Source: Bacillota bacterium
GTDB taxonomy: Bacteria; Bacillota; UBA4882; UBA10575
Assembly (NCBI GenBank): GCA_029782135.1
Contig: JAKOVI010000162.1
Coordinates: 1-64,000, forward strand
Length of the DNA: 64,000 nucleotides
Reading direction: 5' to 3'
Part shown: positions 41,020-49,284 of the stretch, one piece after another
Layout: each line of letters starts with the position of its first letter
How positions within the stretch are numbered: the first letter of the stretch is position 1
Made by a program: the position numbers and the translations under genes
Notes under the pieces: model-generated
What the model was told of the DNA's origin: nothing
Database searches by the model: none
The model's input: the letters and a program-made list of their open reading frames with translations, nothing else

Positions 41020-42749
41020 TGGGCATTCCCGTCCTCATTCTTTATTAACTTAATCAGCTTCGTGAGTAGGACTTTTGTTTCCGCGGTCGTCTCTCCCAGC
41101 AACCCGGCAATCTCCTGGGCGACGCGCATCTGCTTGTCAATCACTTCCTGTGCTTTCGTGAGCGTCTCCCCCCGCACCAAAGTCAGCTTGTCGCGTTGCT
41201 CTTTTTCCCGCGTAATATCAACAAAGATCCCGATGATCACGTCCTCCGGCTCAACATAGAAGACTGCTTGCCAGGTATAGATCGCATAAGCCGGGTAACC
41301 GACCTCGCCGGTGACCAACTGCTTTGTCTCGAGCGCCTTTACAAACGGGGCTGGATCGATCAACACCTGGAGATTTTGCCCGGCCACCTGCTCCTGGCGG
41401 CACTGAAATTTCTTTTCGGCCGCCGGATTGACCTCAATGATCCGTAATTCGCGGTCCACGACAATGATCGCGTTCGGTGTATTGCTGCAGATCAGATTGG
41501 CCCGCGACTCGGCTTTCGCCCGCATATACGGAATGCACATTTCGGTCTCCGCCATCCCCTCCAGGACGGCTCGTGCTTTCTCCCGGCATGAGTTATAGCC
41601 GCAGGCACCGCAGTTCAGCTCGTCGTCCGGACTGAACTTCCCGGTCTTGGCCAACACCTGCCTGATTGCTTCCTCGCTTGGCGCCGGGGAATGAACCTGG
41701 CGCTTGGTGTAAAGCGTGAAGAGCTTGCTCCGGTCCAAACCCGCTTCTTTACCCGCTTCTCCTGGTGACCGGTCTTGCTGTTGGGCATTGACCCCGGATT
41801 GGGTGTAACGGAGCAGGCGTTCCCGCCGGGCGTAAAGACTAAGTCCACTCTTTAATCCGGGCCCCATCAGGCATCCGCCCCGGCAGGCCAAGAGCTCAAC
41901 CAGGCGCAAACTGTTTTTAACCTGGTCAAACTCCCGCAAAAACGCAGTAATCTCATCCAGCCCGTCGACGGTTAAGATCTCCTCCGCCAAGAGATCGGTA
42001 CTCAAGCGCGCCGTTTTGGCCAGTCCGCCGGGGGCCGGGAAAATGCGGGCTTGTCCACCCACCCGGTCAAAAACGCCCGGTTGTAGGCTTGAAGAATCAA
42101 CCTCCACCTCTGCCAACAGCTCGCTTAACTCGGTAAAGGTTAAAACAGCATCAATGACCCCGCGGTGCTCCGCCCGCCAGTACTCTGCCTTCTTCCCCAG
42201 GCAGGGTCCGACAAAGACGACTTTCACCTCAGGGCCGTATTTTGCTTTCAGCAGCTTCCCATGGGCAACCATCGGGGAGACTACCGGTGCCAAATACTTG
42301 ATTAAATGGGGATAATAAATCTCGATTAAATTCACCACCGCCGGGCAACAACTGGTAATCAACGGCTGCCCGTCATTGAGCAACCGTAAATGCTCCTGCG
42401 CCACCAGTTCCGCTCCTTCGGCAGTTTCAGTCACATAGGTGAAACCGAAGGCCCGTAAAGCACTCACCAACTGTTCCGGGCTGGCGAATTCTTCGGTCGC
42501 CACAAAGGAAGGGGCTAAACTGACGGCAATTTGCTCACCATCGTCAAGCATCTTTCGGACCTGCGCTTTACCGTCCACCGCCCGTTTCGCCTGTTGCGGG
42601 CAGACCATCACACACCACCCGTCAGCGATGCAGCGCTCTTCGATGACTTCCGCGTGTCCGGCCGTGACCTTAATCGCTTTCACCGGGCAGTGGCGAACGC
42701 ATTTATAACAATCGCGACAACTGGCTTCGATCGTTGTGATAATTCCCAT
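41016..42749 (-). CDS. Sensory [FeFe] hydrogenase with PAS domain (HydS-like)
   Basis: The 577 residues run: ferredoxin-like clusters (CRDCYKCVRHC at 11-21; CIADGWCVMVC at 40-50), H-cluster motifs TSCCPAV at 132-138, GPCLGKK at 181-187 and LLACRGGCLMGPG at 286-298, a [4Fe-4S] motif CGACGYNSC at 380-388, and a PAS domain at about 413-525. Replacement of the usual TSCCPGW and MPCxxKK forms is typical of group C sensory hydrogenases, which are thought to sense H2 rather than make it. It is coupled to the SpoIIE-type phosphatase. ATG at 42749 has AGGGGG upstream; the longer frame is not needed. Confidence 0.92.
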   Translation of the reverse strand: MGIITTIEASCRDCYKCVRHCPVKAIKVTAGHAEVIEERCIADGWCVMVCPQQAKRAVDGKAQVRKMLDDGEQIAVSLAPSFVATEEFASPEQLVSALRAFGFTYVTETAEGAELVAQEHLRLLNDGQPLITSCCPAVVNLIEIYYPHLIKYLAPVVSPMVAHGKLLKAKYGPEVKVVFVGPCLGKKAEYWRAEHRGVIDAVLTFTELSELLAEVEVDSSSLQPGVFDRVGGQARIFPAPGGLAKTARLSTDLLAEEILTVDGLDEITAFLREFDQVKNSLRLVELLACRGGCLMGPGLKSGLSLYARRERLLRYTQSGVNAQQQDRSPGEAGKEAGLDRSKLFTLYTKRQVHSPAPSEEAIRQVLAKTGKFSPDDELNCGACGYNSCREKARAVLEGMAETEMCIPYMRAKAESRANLICSNTPNAIIVVDRELRIIEVNPAAEKKFQCRQEQVAGQNLQVLIDPAPFVKALETKQLVTGEVGYPAYAIYTWQAVFYVEPEDVIIGIFVDITREKEQRDKLTLVRGETLTKAQEVIDKQMRVAQEIAGLLGETTAETKVLLTKLIKLIKNEDGNAQ

Positions 42750-42774
42750 CACTTTTCCCCCTTCCGCTCCGGGA

Positions 42775-43017
42775 TCAATCGGCCAAGATCCACTGCCGAA
42801 AAAACTTCCCCACATTGTCTTTGGTGATTGAGGTGTAAAGCACTCCATCGAGCGCGACGGTAACTCCCGATTGACACTGGCCCAAACAAAAGGTTGCCTT
42901 CAGCTCGACCTGTTCTTGCAGTTGGTATTCTTGGAGTAATCTTTGCAACTCTCTGATTACCTCATAAGCACCTTTCAGGTGACAAGAACTGCCGACACAG
43001 ACCGAGAGTGTTTTCAT
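42775..43017 (-). CDS. Thioredoxin-like [2Fe-2S] ferredoxin
   Basis: The 80-residue product keeps the cluster ligands in CVGSSCHLKGAYE and CLGQCQSGVTV, like the C-terminal domain of HydA and like HydC. It may carry electrons to the sensory hydrogenase encoded 25 bases downstream. ATG at 43017 has AAGGAGGGG upstream. A Rex operator-like palindrome lies 21-38 bases before the start. Confidence 0.92.
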   Translation of the reverse strand: MKTLSVCVGSSCHLKGAYEVIRELQRLLQEYQLQEQVELKATFCLGQCQSGVTVALDGVLYTSITKDNVGKFFRQWILAD

Positions 43018-43037
43018 CAAAACCCCTCCTTGGCCCT

Positions 43038-43055
43038 TTGTGAATACTTTCACAT
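43038..43055. promoter_or_regulatory. Rex operator before the ferredoxin/hydrogenase genes
   Basis: TTGTGA-ATACTT-TCACAT matches the Rex palindrome TTGTGA-N6-TCACAA in 11 of 12 bases. It sits just upstream of the start at 43017, so Rex bound here would block the hydrogenase transcript at high NAD+/NADH. Confidence 0.82.
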
Positions 43056-43079
43056 GCTTTGCGAAAAAAAATTACGCTC

Positions 43080-43718
43080 TCACCCAAGTTTCCTTGATAA
43101 ATGATGGACCAGTGTTAAGACTCCTGCGACTAAATCTTCATATTGGACAATGATATTCTCCGGTACCTCCAAGCGGATTGGTGCAAAGTTCCAAATGGCT
43201 TTAAATCCCGCTTCAACCACCAAATCCGCCACTTTTTGCGCGGCCGCCGCCGGGACGGTCAAAACCGCAATCTCCAAGCCAAGCCTGGCGGTTTGGGCGT
43301 GAAGTTCCGCCAATGGATAGACCGGGACACCGGCGATCGCCGTTCCAATCTTTCCTTTGTCGATCTCAAACAGCGCTTTTACTTCCAGCCCATGCTGTTG
43401 CAACCCGCGGTAACCGGCTAGTGCCGTCCCCAATTTCCCGGCCCCGATAATCGCCAAGCGCCGTTTCTTTTGCATCCCCAGGATCTCTTTGATTCTGCCA
43501 AGTAAACAAGCGACATCATAACCTGCTCCCCGGATCCCAAGCCCACCGAAATATGAGAGGTCCTTTCGCAGTTGACTTGAGGTGATCCCGAGCTTCTGCG
43601 CAATCTCTTCCGAAGAAACCAAAGTAATTCCCAAGTGGTCATACTCCGTCAACGCCTGCAAATACAGGGGAAGCCGGGAAACCGTCGCTTTAGGAATTAC
43701 AACCAATCCTTCTTCCAT
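43080..43718 (-). CDS. rex: Redox-sensing transcriptional repressor Rex
   Basis: Rex represses fermentation genes when NADH is low. The 212-residue product has a winged-helix domain with SSEEIAQKLGITSSQLRKDL and SYFGGLGIRGAGYDV, then a Rossmann domain with AIIGAGKLGTAL near 91. AGGTT-type spacing before the ATG is moderate. It is the first gene of the redox locus. Two Rex boxes lie directly upstream, which fits autoregulation, and a third lies before the next gene. Confidence 0.97.
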   Translation of the reverse strand: MEEGLVVIPKATVSRLPLYLQALTEYDHLGITLVSSEEIAQKLGITSSQLRKDLSYFGGLGIRGAGYDVACLLGRIKEILGMQKKRRLAIIGAGKLGTALAGYRGLQQHGLEVKALFEIDKGKIGTAIAGVPVYPLAELHAQTARLGLEIAVLTVPAAAAQKVADLVVEAGFKAIWNFAPIRLEVPENIIVQYEDLVAGVLTLVHHLSRKLG

Positions 43719-43730
43719 CCGCTTGTCTCC

Positions 43731-43748
43731 TTGTGATTATTTTCACAA
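43731..43748. promoter_or_regulatory. Rex operator 1 upstream of rex
   Basis: TTGTGA-TTATTT-TCACAA is a perfect Rex palindrome, 13 bases before the rex start. Confidence 0.9.
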
Positions 43749-43763
43749 TGTTATTGTAACTGA

Positions 43764-43781
43764 TTGTTACTTTTTTCACAA
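43764..43781. promoter_or_regulatory. Rex operator 2 upstream of rex
   Basis: TTGTTA-CTTTTT-TCACAA differs from the consensus by one base. Its centre is 33 bases from that of operator 1, about three helical turns, so two dimers could bind on the same face. Confidence 0.65.
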
Positions 43782-43931
43782 GATCATCTTTGTAAATTCA
43801 CCGTAAAGTTCGGACCGACCCGGCTTTGTTCGTTCGTATTTGACCAGCGGCCTTGTGGAACCGGCTAATGTGATCTTTCGTATTGCCAATCTTCCCCGCT
43901 TTTTTCGCTTCTTACCGCAGAGTTGCTATTT

Positions 43932-43962
43932 GGAAAAATAAAGCCTCCTGGTGGAGGCTTTT
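43932..43962 (-). terminator. Intrinsic terminator of the tRNA operon
   Basis: AAGCCTCC-ACCA-GGAGGCTT on the minus strand followed by TATTTTT. It lies 14 bases after the 3' end of tRNA-Phe. Confidence 0.9.
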
Positions 43963-43975
43963 CTGGCAAAAAAAA

Positions 43976-44051
43976 TGGTGCCAAGGGACGGAATCGAACC
44001 GCCGACACGGGGATTTTCAGTCCCCTGCTCTACCTACTGAGCTACCTTGGC
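43976..44051 (-). tRNA. tRNA-Phe (GAA)
   Basis: Complete cloverleaf with encoded CCA. Anticodon stem GGGGA/TCCCC holds loop CTGAAAA, anticodon GAA. Last gene of the five-tRNA operon. Confidence 0.96.
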
Positions 44052-44069
44052 ACGTTGTTTATTCAAATA

Positions 44070-44146
44070 TGGCGGAGCCGACGGGACTCGAACCCGCGAT
44101 CTCCAGCGTGACAGGCTGGCATGTTAAACCACTACACTACGGCTCC
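44070..44146 (-). tRNA. tRNA-Asp (GTC)
   Basis: Complete cloverleaf with encoded CCA and G discriminator, as expected for Asp. Stem CCAGC/GCTGG with loop CTGTCAC gives anticodon GTC. Confidence 0.96.
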
Positions 44147-44154
44147 TCGCAGAT

Positions 44155-44231
44155 TGGTGGTCGCGACTGGATTCGAACCAGTGACCTCTGCGATGTGAAC
44201 GCAGCGCTCTAACCAACTGAGCCACGCGACC
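44155..44231 (-). tRNA. tRNA-Val (CAC)
   Basis: Complete cloverleaf with encoded CCA. Stem CTGCG/CGCAG with loop TTCACAT gives anticodon CAC. Confidence 0.96.
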
Positions 44232-44347
44232 TTTCATACCTTGGTCTTTATATTATACCAAGTTTTTTGAAAAAATGAAAGGGTAATTTATCAGGGAATC
44301 ATTTCAGAAAAACGGCCGGGAAATCCGGCAGTTTGAATTTTTTTATT

Positions 44348-44422
44348 TGGTAGTCCCAAGGGGATTTGAACCCCTGCCGCCGCCGTGAAAGGGCGGTGTC
44401 CTAACCCCTAGACGATGGGACC
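44348..44422 (-). tRNA. tRNA-Glu (TTC)
   Basis: Complete cloverleaf with encoded CCA. Stem CCGCC/GGCGG with loop CTTTCAC gives anticodon TTC. Confidence 0.96.
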
Positions 44423-44425
44423 ACA

Positions 44426-44501
44426 TGGTGGGCCATCGGCGACTCGAACGCCGGACACCCTGATTAAAAGTCAGGTGCTCTGCCACCTGAGCTAATGGCC
44501 C
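44426..44501 (-). tRNA. tRNA-Lys (TTT)
   Basis: Complete cloverleaf with encoded CCA. Stem CCTGA/TCAGG with loop CTTTTAA gives anticodon TTT. First gene of the operon, just downstream of a strong promoter. Confidence 0.96.
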
Positions 44502-44519
44502 AAAAAACAATGCCTTTTT

Positions 44520-44548
44520 ATAATACAACATTTTATTCCCGGTGTCAA
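44520..44548 (-). promoter_or_regulatory. SigA-type promoter of the tRNA operon
   Basis: On the minus strand TTGACA and TATTAT are separated by exactly 17 bases. The tRNA-Lys 5' end lies about 19 bases past the -10 box. Confidence 0.88.
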
Positions 44549-44668
44549 CAGTTGTGATCTGTTTTTTCGTGAAATAAAATTAGGAAATATTGGACCAGTT
44601 ATTCTTTTTCCGCATCTCCGATCAGTATTATACACACTTTTCAGCGCATGTAAAGTAAAGAAAGGCAA

Positions 44669-44713
44669 AAAAATGAGGAGCAGGGCAAAGACCATCTCTT
44701 TGCCCTGCTCCAT
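44669..44713 (-). terminator. Intrinsic terminator after the SPOCS-domain gene
   Basis: A 15-base stem GGAGCAGGGCAAAGA/TCTTTGCCCTGCTCC followed on the minus strand by TCATTTTTTT. It lies 24 bases past the stop at 44737. The remaining bases to the tRNA promoter hold no gene. Confidence 0.9.
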
Positions 44714-44736
44714 TTGACCAAAGCCACCAGCGTTCG

Positions 44737-45297
44737 TTATAAGATGCGAGTTACCGTGTTAACCGGTGGTTTTACCTTCGGAAAACACTTAATCCGCTGC
44801 ATCGAGTTTATTTTGGGGAAGAGCTGGACATTGGTGACCACATCAACCTGCGCCCATTCGGCGGCTTTCACCAAAATATGGGCGACCACCTTCTGCTTGA
44901 GAATCGCCTTGGGCCCATCGTCGTGGTGCTTCCGGCAGGGCTCGAGGTGGTAGTCGATGTCAATATCCACCAAATGGTTTTGGATTTCAACATAATCCGA
45001 GGCTTTGACGCCCGGGATTTCAACCGTTAGCATATAAGGGAGATCTTCGTGGATATGCCGGACATAATTATCGTGGTCTACATAAAAGACTTGTTTATGG
45101 ATGACCCCTTGCTTAACGACTTTGTTATCAAATACATGGTCCTCAAAGGGGCCGAGTTTAGCCTCGATCTTATCAATTTTAATCGCATCGATTGGGGTTT
45201 CGCTTTCGAGCACAACCTGGGCGACTTTTTCCCCAATGACCCTCAACACTTTAAGCCGTTCGGTATCGAACACCAATTCTTGCTTCTTGACGAACAC
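44737..45297 (-). CDS. SPOCS (DUF3794) domain protein
   Basis: The 186-residue product begins FVKKQELVFDTERLKVLRVIG and has the beta-rich SPOCS pattern, with VKQGVIHKQVFYVD, VRHIHEDLPYMLTVEIPGV and a second similar half. SPOCS domains occur in SipL and other spore coat or envelope proteins, usually with a LysM domain, which is absent here. GTG at 45297 is preferred because GGGGGTG lies 5 bases upstream; the longer frame from ATG 45351 has no good site. Probably involved in coat morphogenesis; inferred from the domain only. Confidence 0.82.
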   Translation of the reverse strand: MFVKKQELVFDTERLKVLRVIGEKVAQVVLESETPIDAIKIDKIEAKLGPFEDHVFDNKVVKQGVIHKQVFYVDHDNYVRHIHEDLPYMLTVEIPGVKASDYVEIQNHLVDIDIDYHLEPCRKHHDDGPKAILKQKVVAHILVKAAEWAQVDVVTNVQLFPKINSMQRIKCFPKVKPPVNTVTRIL

Positions 45298-45503
45298 CGC
45301 TTCACCCCCTTCAGGGAAGAGCTTGGATAAACCTCTTCCTTCTACCGCCATCTTATGAAGCAGTGTTCCCCGGTGAACTGTTAGGAAAGTATTTTTTCCG
45401 GTTCAAAAAGCCTGTCTGCTTTGTTTTCGCAGACCGATATGTTAAAATTGATCTTATGATTTCCACTATTGCCTATTATCGAAGACAAAGGAGTATGCAG
45501 ACA

Positions 45504-46388
45504 ATGTCCAGACATTTTTCCCGCGCCAACATCCTGCTCATCCTGATCGCTCTCATTTGGGGTGGTACTTTTATTATCGTCAAACAATCTTTAGCCGTCC
45601 TTCATCCGATGCAGGTCATCGCCTACCGTTTCACTCTGGCCTTTATCCTTGTTTTCCTCGCCAAGTACCGCACCGTGCGGCGCCATTGGCGCGCCTCGTT
45701 GCTTCCCGGGATCGGCTTGGGTCTACTCCTCTTTATCGCCTTTACAACTCAGACTTATGGCCTTAAATTCACTTCGCCCTCCGTCTCCGCATTGATTACC
45801 GGGACCAATGCCGTCCTGGTGGCTATTTTCGAAGCGCTTTTCCGGCGGAAAAGGCTCTCCCGGAATTCAATAACCGGGGTGCTTGCCGCGACCACCGGAT
45901 TAATCCTGATTACCTGGTCCGGGGCATCCTTTACCTTCGGATATGGGGATCTGCTCACCCTGGCCTGTGCCATCTTCTTTGCCCTGCATATCAATGCGAC
46001 TGGACAAGCCCTCACCCGCTGTGACCCGTCAACGATCAGTGTCATCCAGTTTGCCTTTGTCGCCCTGGCCGCCTGGTGTACACTCATCACGGCGTCAAAC
46101 CTGGAAGTGAATTTTCCGGCGACAACCTGGTATGCACTGATTTACCTTGGTTTGATGGCAACCGGCCTGGCTTTTCTCGCCCAATCCTATGCGCAGCGTG
46201 ATGCCTCCCCGGTCCATACCGCGATTATGCTGGCGACCGAACCGGCTTTTGCAACGGTGCTGGCGGTCAGTTTAGGCTTTGAACCGTTGACGATCCGTTT
46301 ACTCATCGGCGGGGTGCTGATCATTACCGGTATCATCTTCAGCTCCTACGGGGAATCATTCAGCACATCCGGGGGAAAACTGAACTAG
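45504..46388 (+). CDS. EamA/DMT family transporter
   Basis: The 294-residue product has ten membrane helices in two EamA repeats: ILLILIALIWGGTFIIVK starts the first and LLTLACAIFFALHINATGQA the second. Members export amino acids or other metabolites; the substrate is unknown. ATG at 45504 has AAAGGAG 10 bases before it; ATG at 45495 is too close to that site. A possible promoter, TTGTTT and TAAAAT 16 bases apart, lies near 45419-45446. The gene is followed after 28 bases by the AlkP-like membrane protein. Confidence 0.92.
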   Translation: MSRHFSRANILLILIALIWGGTFIIVKQSLAVLHPMQVIAYRFTLAFILVFLAKYRTVRRHWRASLLPGIGLGLLLFIAFTTQTYGLKFTSPSVSALITGTNAVLVAIFEALFRRKRLSRNSITGVLAATTGLILITWSGASFTFGYGDLLTLACAIFFALHINATGQALTRCDPSTISVIQFAFVALAAWCTLITASNLEVNFPATTWYALIYLGLMATGLAFLAQSYAQRDASPVHTAIMLATEPAFATVLAVSLGFEPLTIRLLIGGVLIITGIIFSSYGESFSTSGGKLN

Positions 46389-46416
46389 TACTCAAATACG
46401 TCGACGAGGTCTCTTC

Positions 46417-48591
46417 ATGCGCCGCTTGTTCAAACTGACCGTGTTCCTTTTTCTCTTGGAAATAATGAGCATTTCACCGTGTGCGGGGCAACCGGCGAAA
46501 ATTACGATCCTGCTCATCGACCGGCTCTCTCTGGAGGATCTGCATACCCTGGCCGGTCCTTTTTGCGCGGAAATGATTAGAAGCAGCGCTCTCGCCTTAA
46601 TGACCACAAATACGGCAGGCGCCCGTACCCCCGGGAACACACATGCCACGATCGCCGCCGGCGCGCCGGCCTTGAGTGATCGCCCCGGGGGACTGGCCTT
46701 AAATTTTGAGGAGGAATGGATGGGAATTAACGGCGGCGAACTTTATCGACAACTCAGCGGGGAGAGTTCTTCCCAAGCTGCCGTCTTCATTCCCCAAATT
46801 GCCGAGGCCTTACGATTGAACTACTCCGCCTCACGTACCGCCCTTCCCACCCTTTTAGGCTCTACTTTAAAAGAGAACAATTTTTCTAGCGCCGTGCTTG
46901 GCAACGCCGACCCGGCGCCCCCGTCCGCCGGGAATATTTACACTCCGTATGCCAGGTTTGCACCTTGGCTGGCGGCGGACCCCGCCGGTCTTGTTGAGCG
47001 GGGCGATATCGGTCCGCAAACTTTACAACGGAGCAACGGTCTCATTCCCTGGGAGTCCAATTACCGGTATCTTTTTAAAAAATACTGCGAACTGCGGACG
47101 GAGTCTGATCTGATCATCCTGGAATTAGGGGATTTTTCCCGCTTGGAGGCGTTAAAACCGTATCTCTTTGACCAACAGGTAAGTACCGAGAAGCAACGTC
47201 TATTTTCGCGGCTGGAGCAGTTTCTTCAGGAACTGTGGCTGGTTCCCGACTGGGAAGAAGAATTGTTAATCCTCGTCTCTCCTACACCCTCCTCCGCTGC
47301 CCTGAAAACCGGCAATACACTTACGCCCTTGCTTTTTTGGGGAAAGGGGATGAAGCCCGGCTTTCTGACTTCACCCACCACACGCCACCCTGGTTTGGTT
47401 GCCAATCTTGACCTTGCACCAACCATTCTCCAGTTCTTCGGAGTCAATATTCCGGCGTATGTCAGTGGCCGGCCCATTACCTGCACAGCAACGGGTAACC
47501 TCGAAGCCCTTCTCCGGATCAACCAGCGTCTCGTCCGGACCTCTCTTTTCCGCCGGCAGACCATCCCGCTCTTTCTTAACTTTACCGCGCTTGCCCTTCC
47601 GCTCCTTTTGGCTCTTTATCTCATCTTGCCCAAATTGGAGCTTCCCGCTTCCGCCGCCACCTATCCTTGGTGGTATGACAGCATGTATTTCCTTTCCATT
47701 TTACCGCTCAGTCTCCATCTAACCGCTCTGTTCCCTGCTGACTCCTTGTTGGTCTTTCTAACGATCAGCGTGGGGTCGGCCGCTTTCTTCACCCTTCTGT
47801 GCCGGAAATTGGGGACCAAATTCGAGGTTTTCCCCTTAGAGTTGCCCTTTTCAACAATGGCATTAATTATCCTTGCCGACCTTTTGACCGGCAACCATCT
47901 GGTCCAAAACTCCATCTTCGGTTATGACCCGATGGCCGGCGCCCGCTATTATGGCCTGGGTAATGAAGGGGCCGGCCTTTTCCTCGGCGCCCTGGCCGCC
48001 CTTTTGGTTTTACAGTCTCCTGCCAAAAGCCGTTTTCGTACCCGGTTCTTTTTTGCGGCTTACCTTGGCAGCGCTTTGCTCCTCGCCACACCGTTTACCG
48101 GGGCGAATTTTGGTGCCGCTCTTTCCGCAGTGGCATGCACCCTCACGCTTTCCTTCGCCGGGCGGAAATCAAGCCGCCCGGCACACCAACTTCCCCGTTA
48201 TCTGTTTTACCTGACACTCTTTGCTTTGCTCTTTTTGGGTTTTGATTATCTCCGCGGCGACCTTGAGCATCAAACACATTTTGGCCTGCTCCTTAAGAAC
48301 CTACGTGCCCGGGGCCCGAGCGCCGTGACGGAAGTCGTCCTCCGTAAACTCCAAGTAAATCTGCGTCTCCTCTCTTCCAAATGGGCACTGCTCTTTGCTT
48401 CCAGTTTAATAACTTTGTTGGTCACCTATCTCCACCGGAAAAAGCACTTTGCCCATCTTCCTTTATCCGTTGCGCTCAGCGGTGGCTTGGCCGGACTCCT
48501 CCTCAACGACTCCGGCCTGGTCTTTTCCGCCCTTTATTTTTACCTCTCCGCAACCGCTCTCCTTTTAAAGGCGGCAACTTTAGAACCATGA
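46417..48591 (+). CDS. AlkP-like domain fused to a multispanning membrane protein (paralogue 2)
   Basis: The 724-residue product has a signal peptide, an external domain of about 350 residues of the alkaline phosphatase superfamily (ILLIDRLSLEDL; ARTPGNTHATIAAGAP; NLDLAPTILQFFGV) and about ten membrane helices. The usual DH metal site is replaced (LVSPTPSS), so hydrolase activity is doubtful. The membrane half shares GARYYGLGNEGAGLF, TGANFG and LLLNDSGLVF with the gene at 19973-22045. GAGG precedes the ATG at 7 bases. It follows the DMT gene and ends at a shared terminator. Function unknown. Confidence 0.78.
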   Translation: MRRLFKLTVFLFLLEIMSISPCAGQPAKITILLIDRLSLEDLHTLAGPFCAEMIRSSALALMTTNTAGARTPGNTHATIAAGAPALSDRPGGLALNFEEEWMGINGGELYRQLSGESSSQAAVFIPQIAEALRLNYSASRTALPTLLGSTLKENNFSSAVLGNADPAPPSAGNIYTPYARFAPWLAADPAGLVERGDIGPQTLQRSNGLIPWESNYRYLFKKYCELRTESDLIILELGDFSRLEALKPYLFDQQVSTEKQRLFSRLEQFLQELWLVPDWEEELLILVSPTPSSAALKTGNTLTPLLFWGKGMKPGFLTSPTTRHPGLVANLDLAPTILQFFGVNIPAYVSGRPITCTATGNLEALLRINQRLVRTSLFRRQTIPLFLNFTALALPLLLALYLILPKLELPASAATYPWWYDSMYFLSILPLSLHLTALFPADSLLVFLTISVGSAAFFTLLCRKLGTKFEVFPLELPFSTMALIILADLLTGNHLVQNSIFGYDPMAGARYYGLGNEGAGLFLGALAALLVLQSPAKSRFRTRFFFAAYLGSALLLATPFTGANFGAALSAVACTLTLSFAGRKSSRPAHQLPRYLFYLTLFALLFLGFDYLRGDLEHQTHFGLLLKNLRARGPSAVTEVVLRKLQVNLRLLSSKWALLFASSLITLLVTYLHRKKHFAHLPLSVALSGGLAGLLLNDSGLVFSALYFYLSATALLLKAATLEP

Positions 48592-48635
48592 AAGATAAAA
48601 GTCGCATATGCCCTGTACAATCCGGAAAAGTAAAA

Positions 48636-48663
48636 AACGGAGGCCAAAGCCTCCGTTTCCTTT
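48636..48663. terminator. Bidirectional intrinsic terminator
   Basis: AAACGGAGGC-CAAA-GCCTCCGTTT with T-rich flanks on both sides. It ends the plus-strand DMT/AlkP pair and the minus-strand SASP gene, which converge here. Confidence 0.88.
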
Positions 48664-48668
48664 AACCA

Positions 48669-49001
48669 CTACTGAGGTTGAGTAAAGCCTGGAATAGAAC
48701 TTAACACCGACGGCCCACCCGGATTCTGACCAGTCACGGGTTGGTTCACAGTCTGCTGGAAAGCAGAAGAAGCCTGGAAAGCGGCTTGATCGGCCAAGGA
48801 GCGCTGGGCGGCTTCAATCATCTTCCTCACCATATGTCCACCCACGGCTCCGCAATCACGGGCAGTCATGTACCCCCAGTAATCGCCTTGAATCGGTTGG
48901 GTATTAATGTTCAACTCATTGGCCACTTCATACTTGAATTTCTCCATCGCCTGCGCAGCTTCTTTTACCATTAAGGTATTACTTCTCTGTCCGGCTCCCA
49001 T
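48669..49001 (-). CDS. Alpha/beta-type small acid-soluble spore protein
   Basis: The 110-residue product has the SASP blocks KFKYEVANELN near 25-35, which holds a germination protease site, and CGAVGGHMVRKMIEAAQRSL near 53-72. It coats and protects spore DNA. The last 40 residues are a Gln/Pro/Gly-rich tail not found in the usual 60-75-residue SASPs. ATG at 49001 has AGGAGGTG upstream. It would be expressed in the forespore. It shares a bidirectional terminator with the convergent gene. Confidence 0.93.
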   Translation of the reverse strand: MGAGQRSNTLMVKEAAQAMEKFKYEVANELNINTQPIQGDYWGYMTARDCGAVGGHMVRKMIEAAQRSLADQAAFQASSAFQQTVNQPVTGQNPGGPSVLSSIPGFTQPQ

Positions 49002-49149
49002 ATGTAACACCTCCTTTCACCCTTTAATCTTTCCCAAGCTCAACCTCATAAAACTAGTTTTCCGTTGGCGCTTTTGGTGTTAATAAACATGGAAATCAAC
49101 TACAATCCGGCCACTGTTTGCCCGGTATCAACCTGCCGTAAGCAGGCAA

Positions 49150-49177
49150 AATAAAAATGCTCCCTTTAGGAGCATCA
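49150..49177 (-). terminator. Intrinsic terminator after the ylbJ-like gene
   Basis: ATGCTCC-TAAAG-GGAGCAT on the minus strand followed by TTTTATTTT. It lies about 108 bases past the stop at 49285. No gene was found between 49002 and 49284. Confidence 0.85.
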
Positions 49178-49284
49178 TAAAATACCTTTATTACTCAGTT
49201 TTACCAGAAAAAACACTAGTTTTGCATGGTGTTTCCTTATAGCCATGCGGCCGCGGCAGAGATTACGGTATAAGCTTTTTACTC

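Noticed and set aside
43883-44212. Plus-strand frames across the tRNA block
   Set aside because: They are translations of antisense tRNA sequence.
44492-44713. A 73-codon minus-strand frame
   Set aside because: It overlaps tRNA-Lys, the tRNA promoter and a terminator stem, and has no family resemblance.
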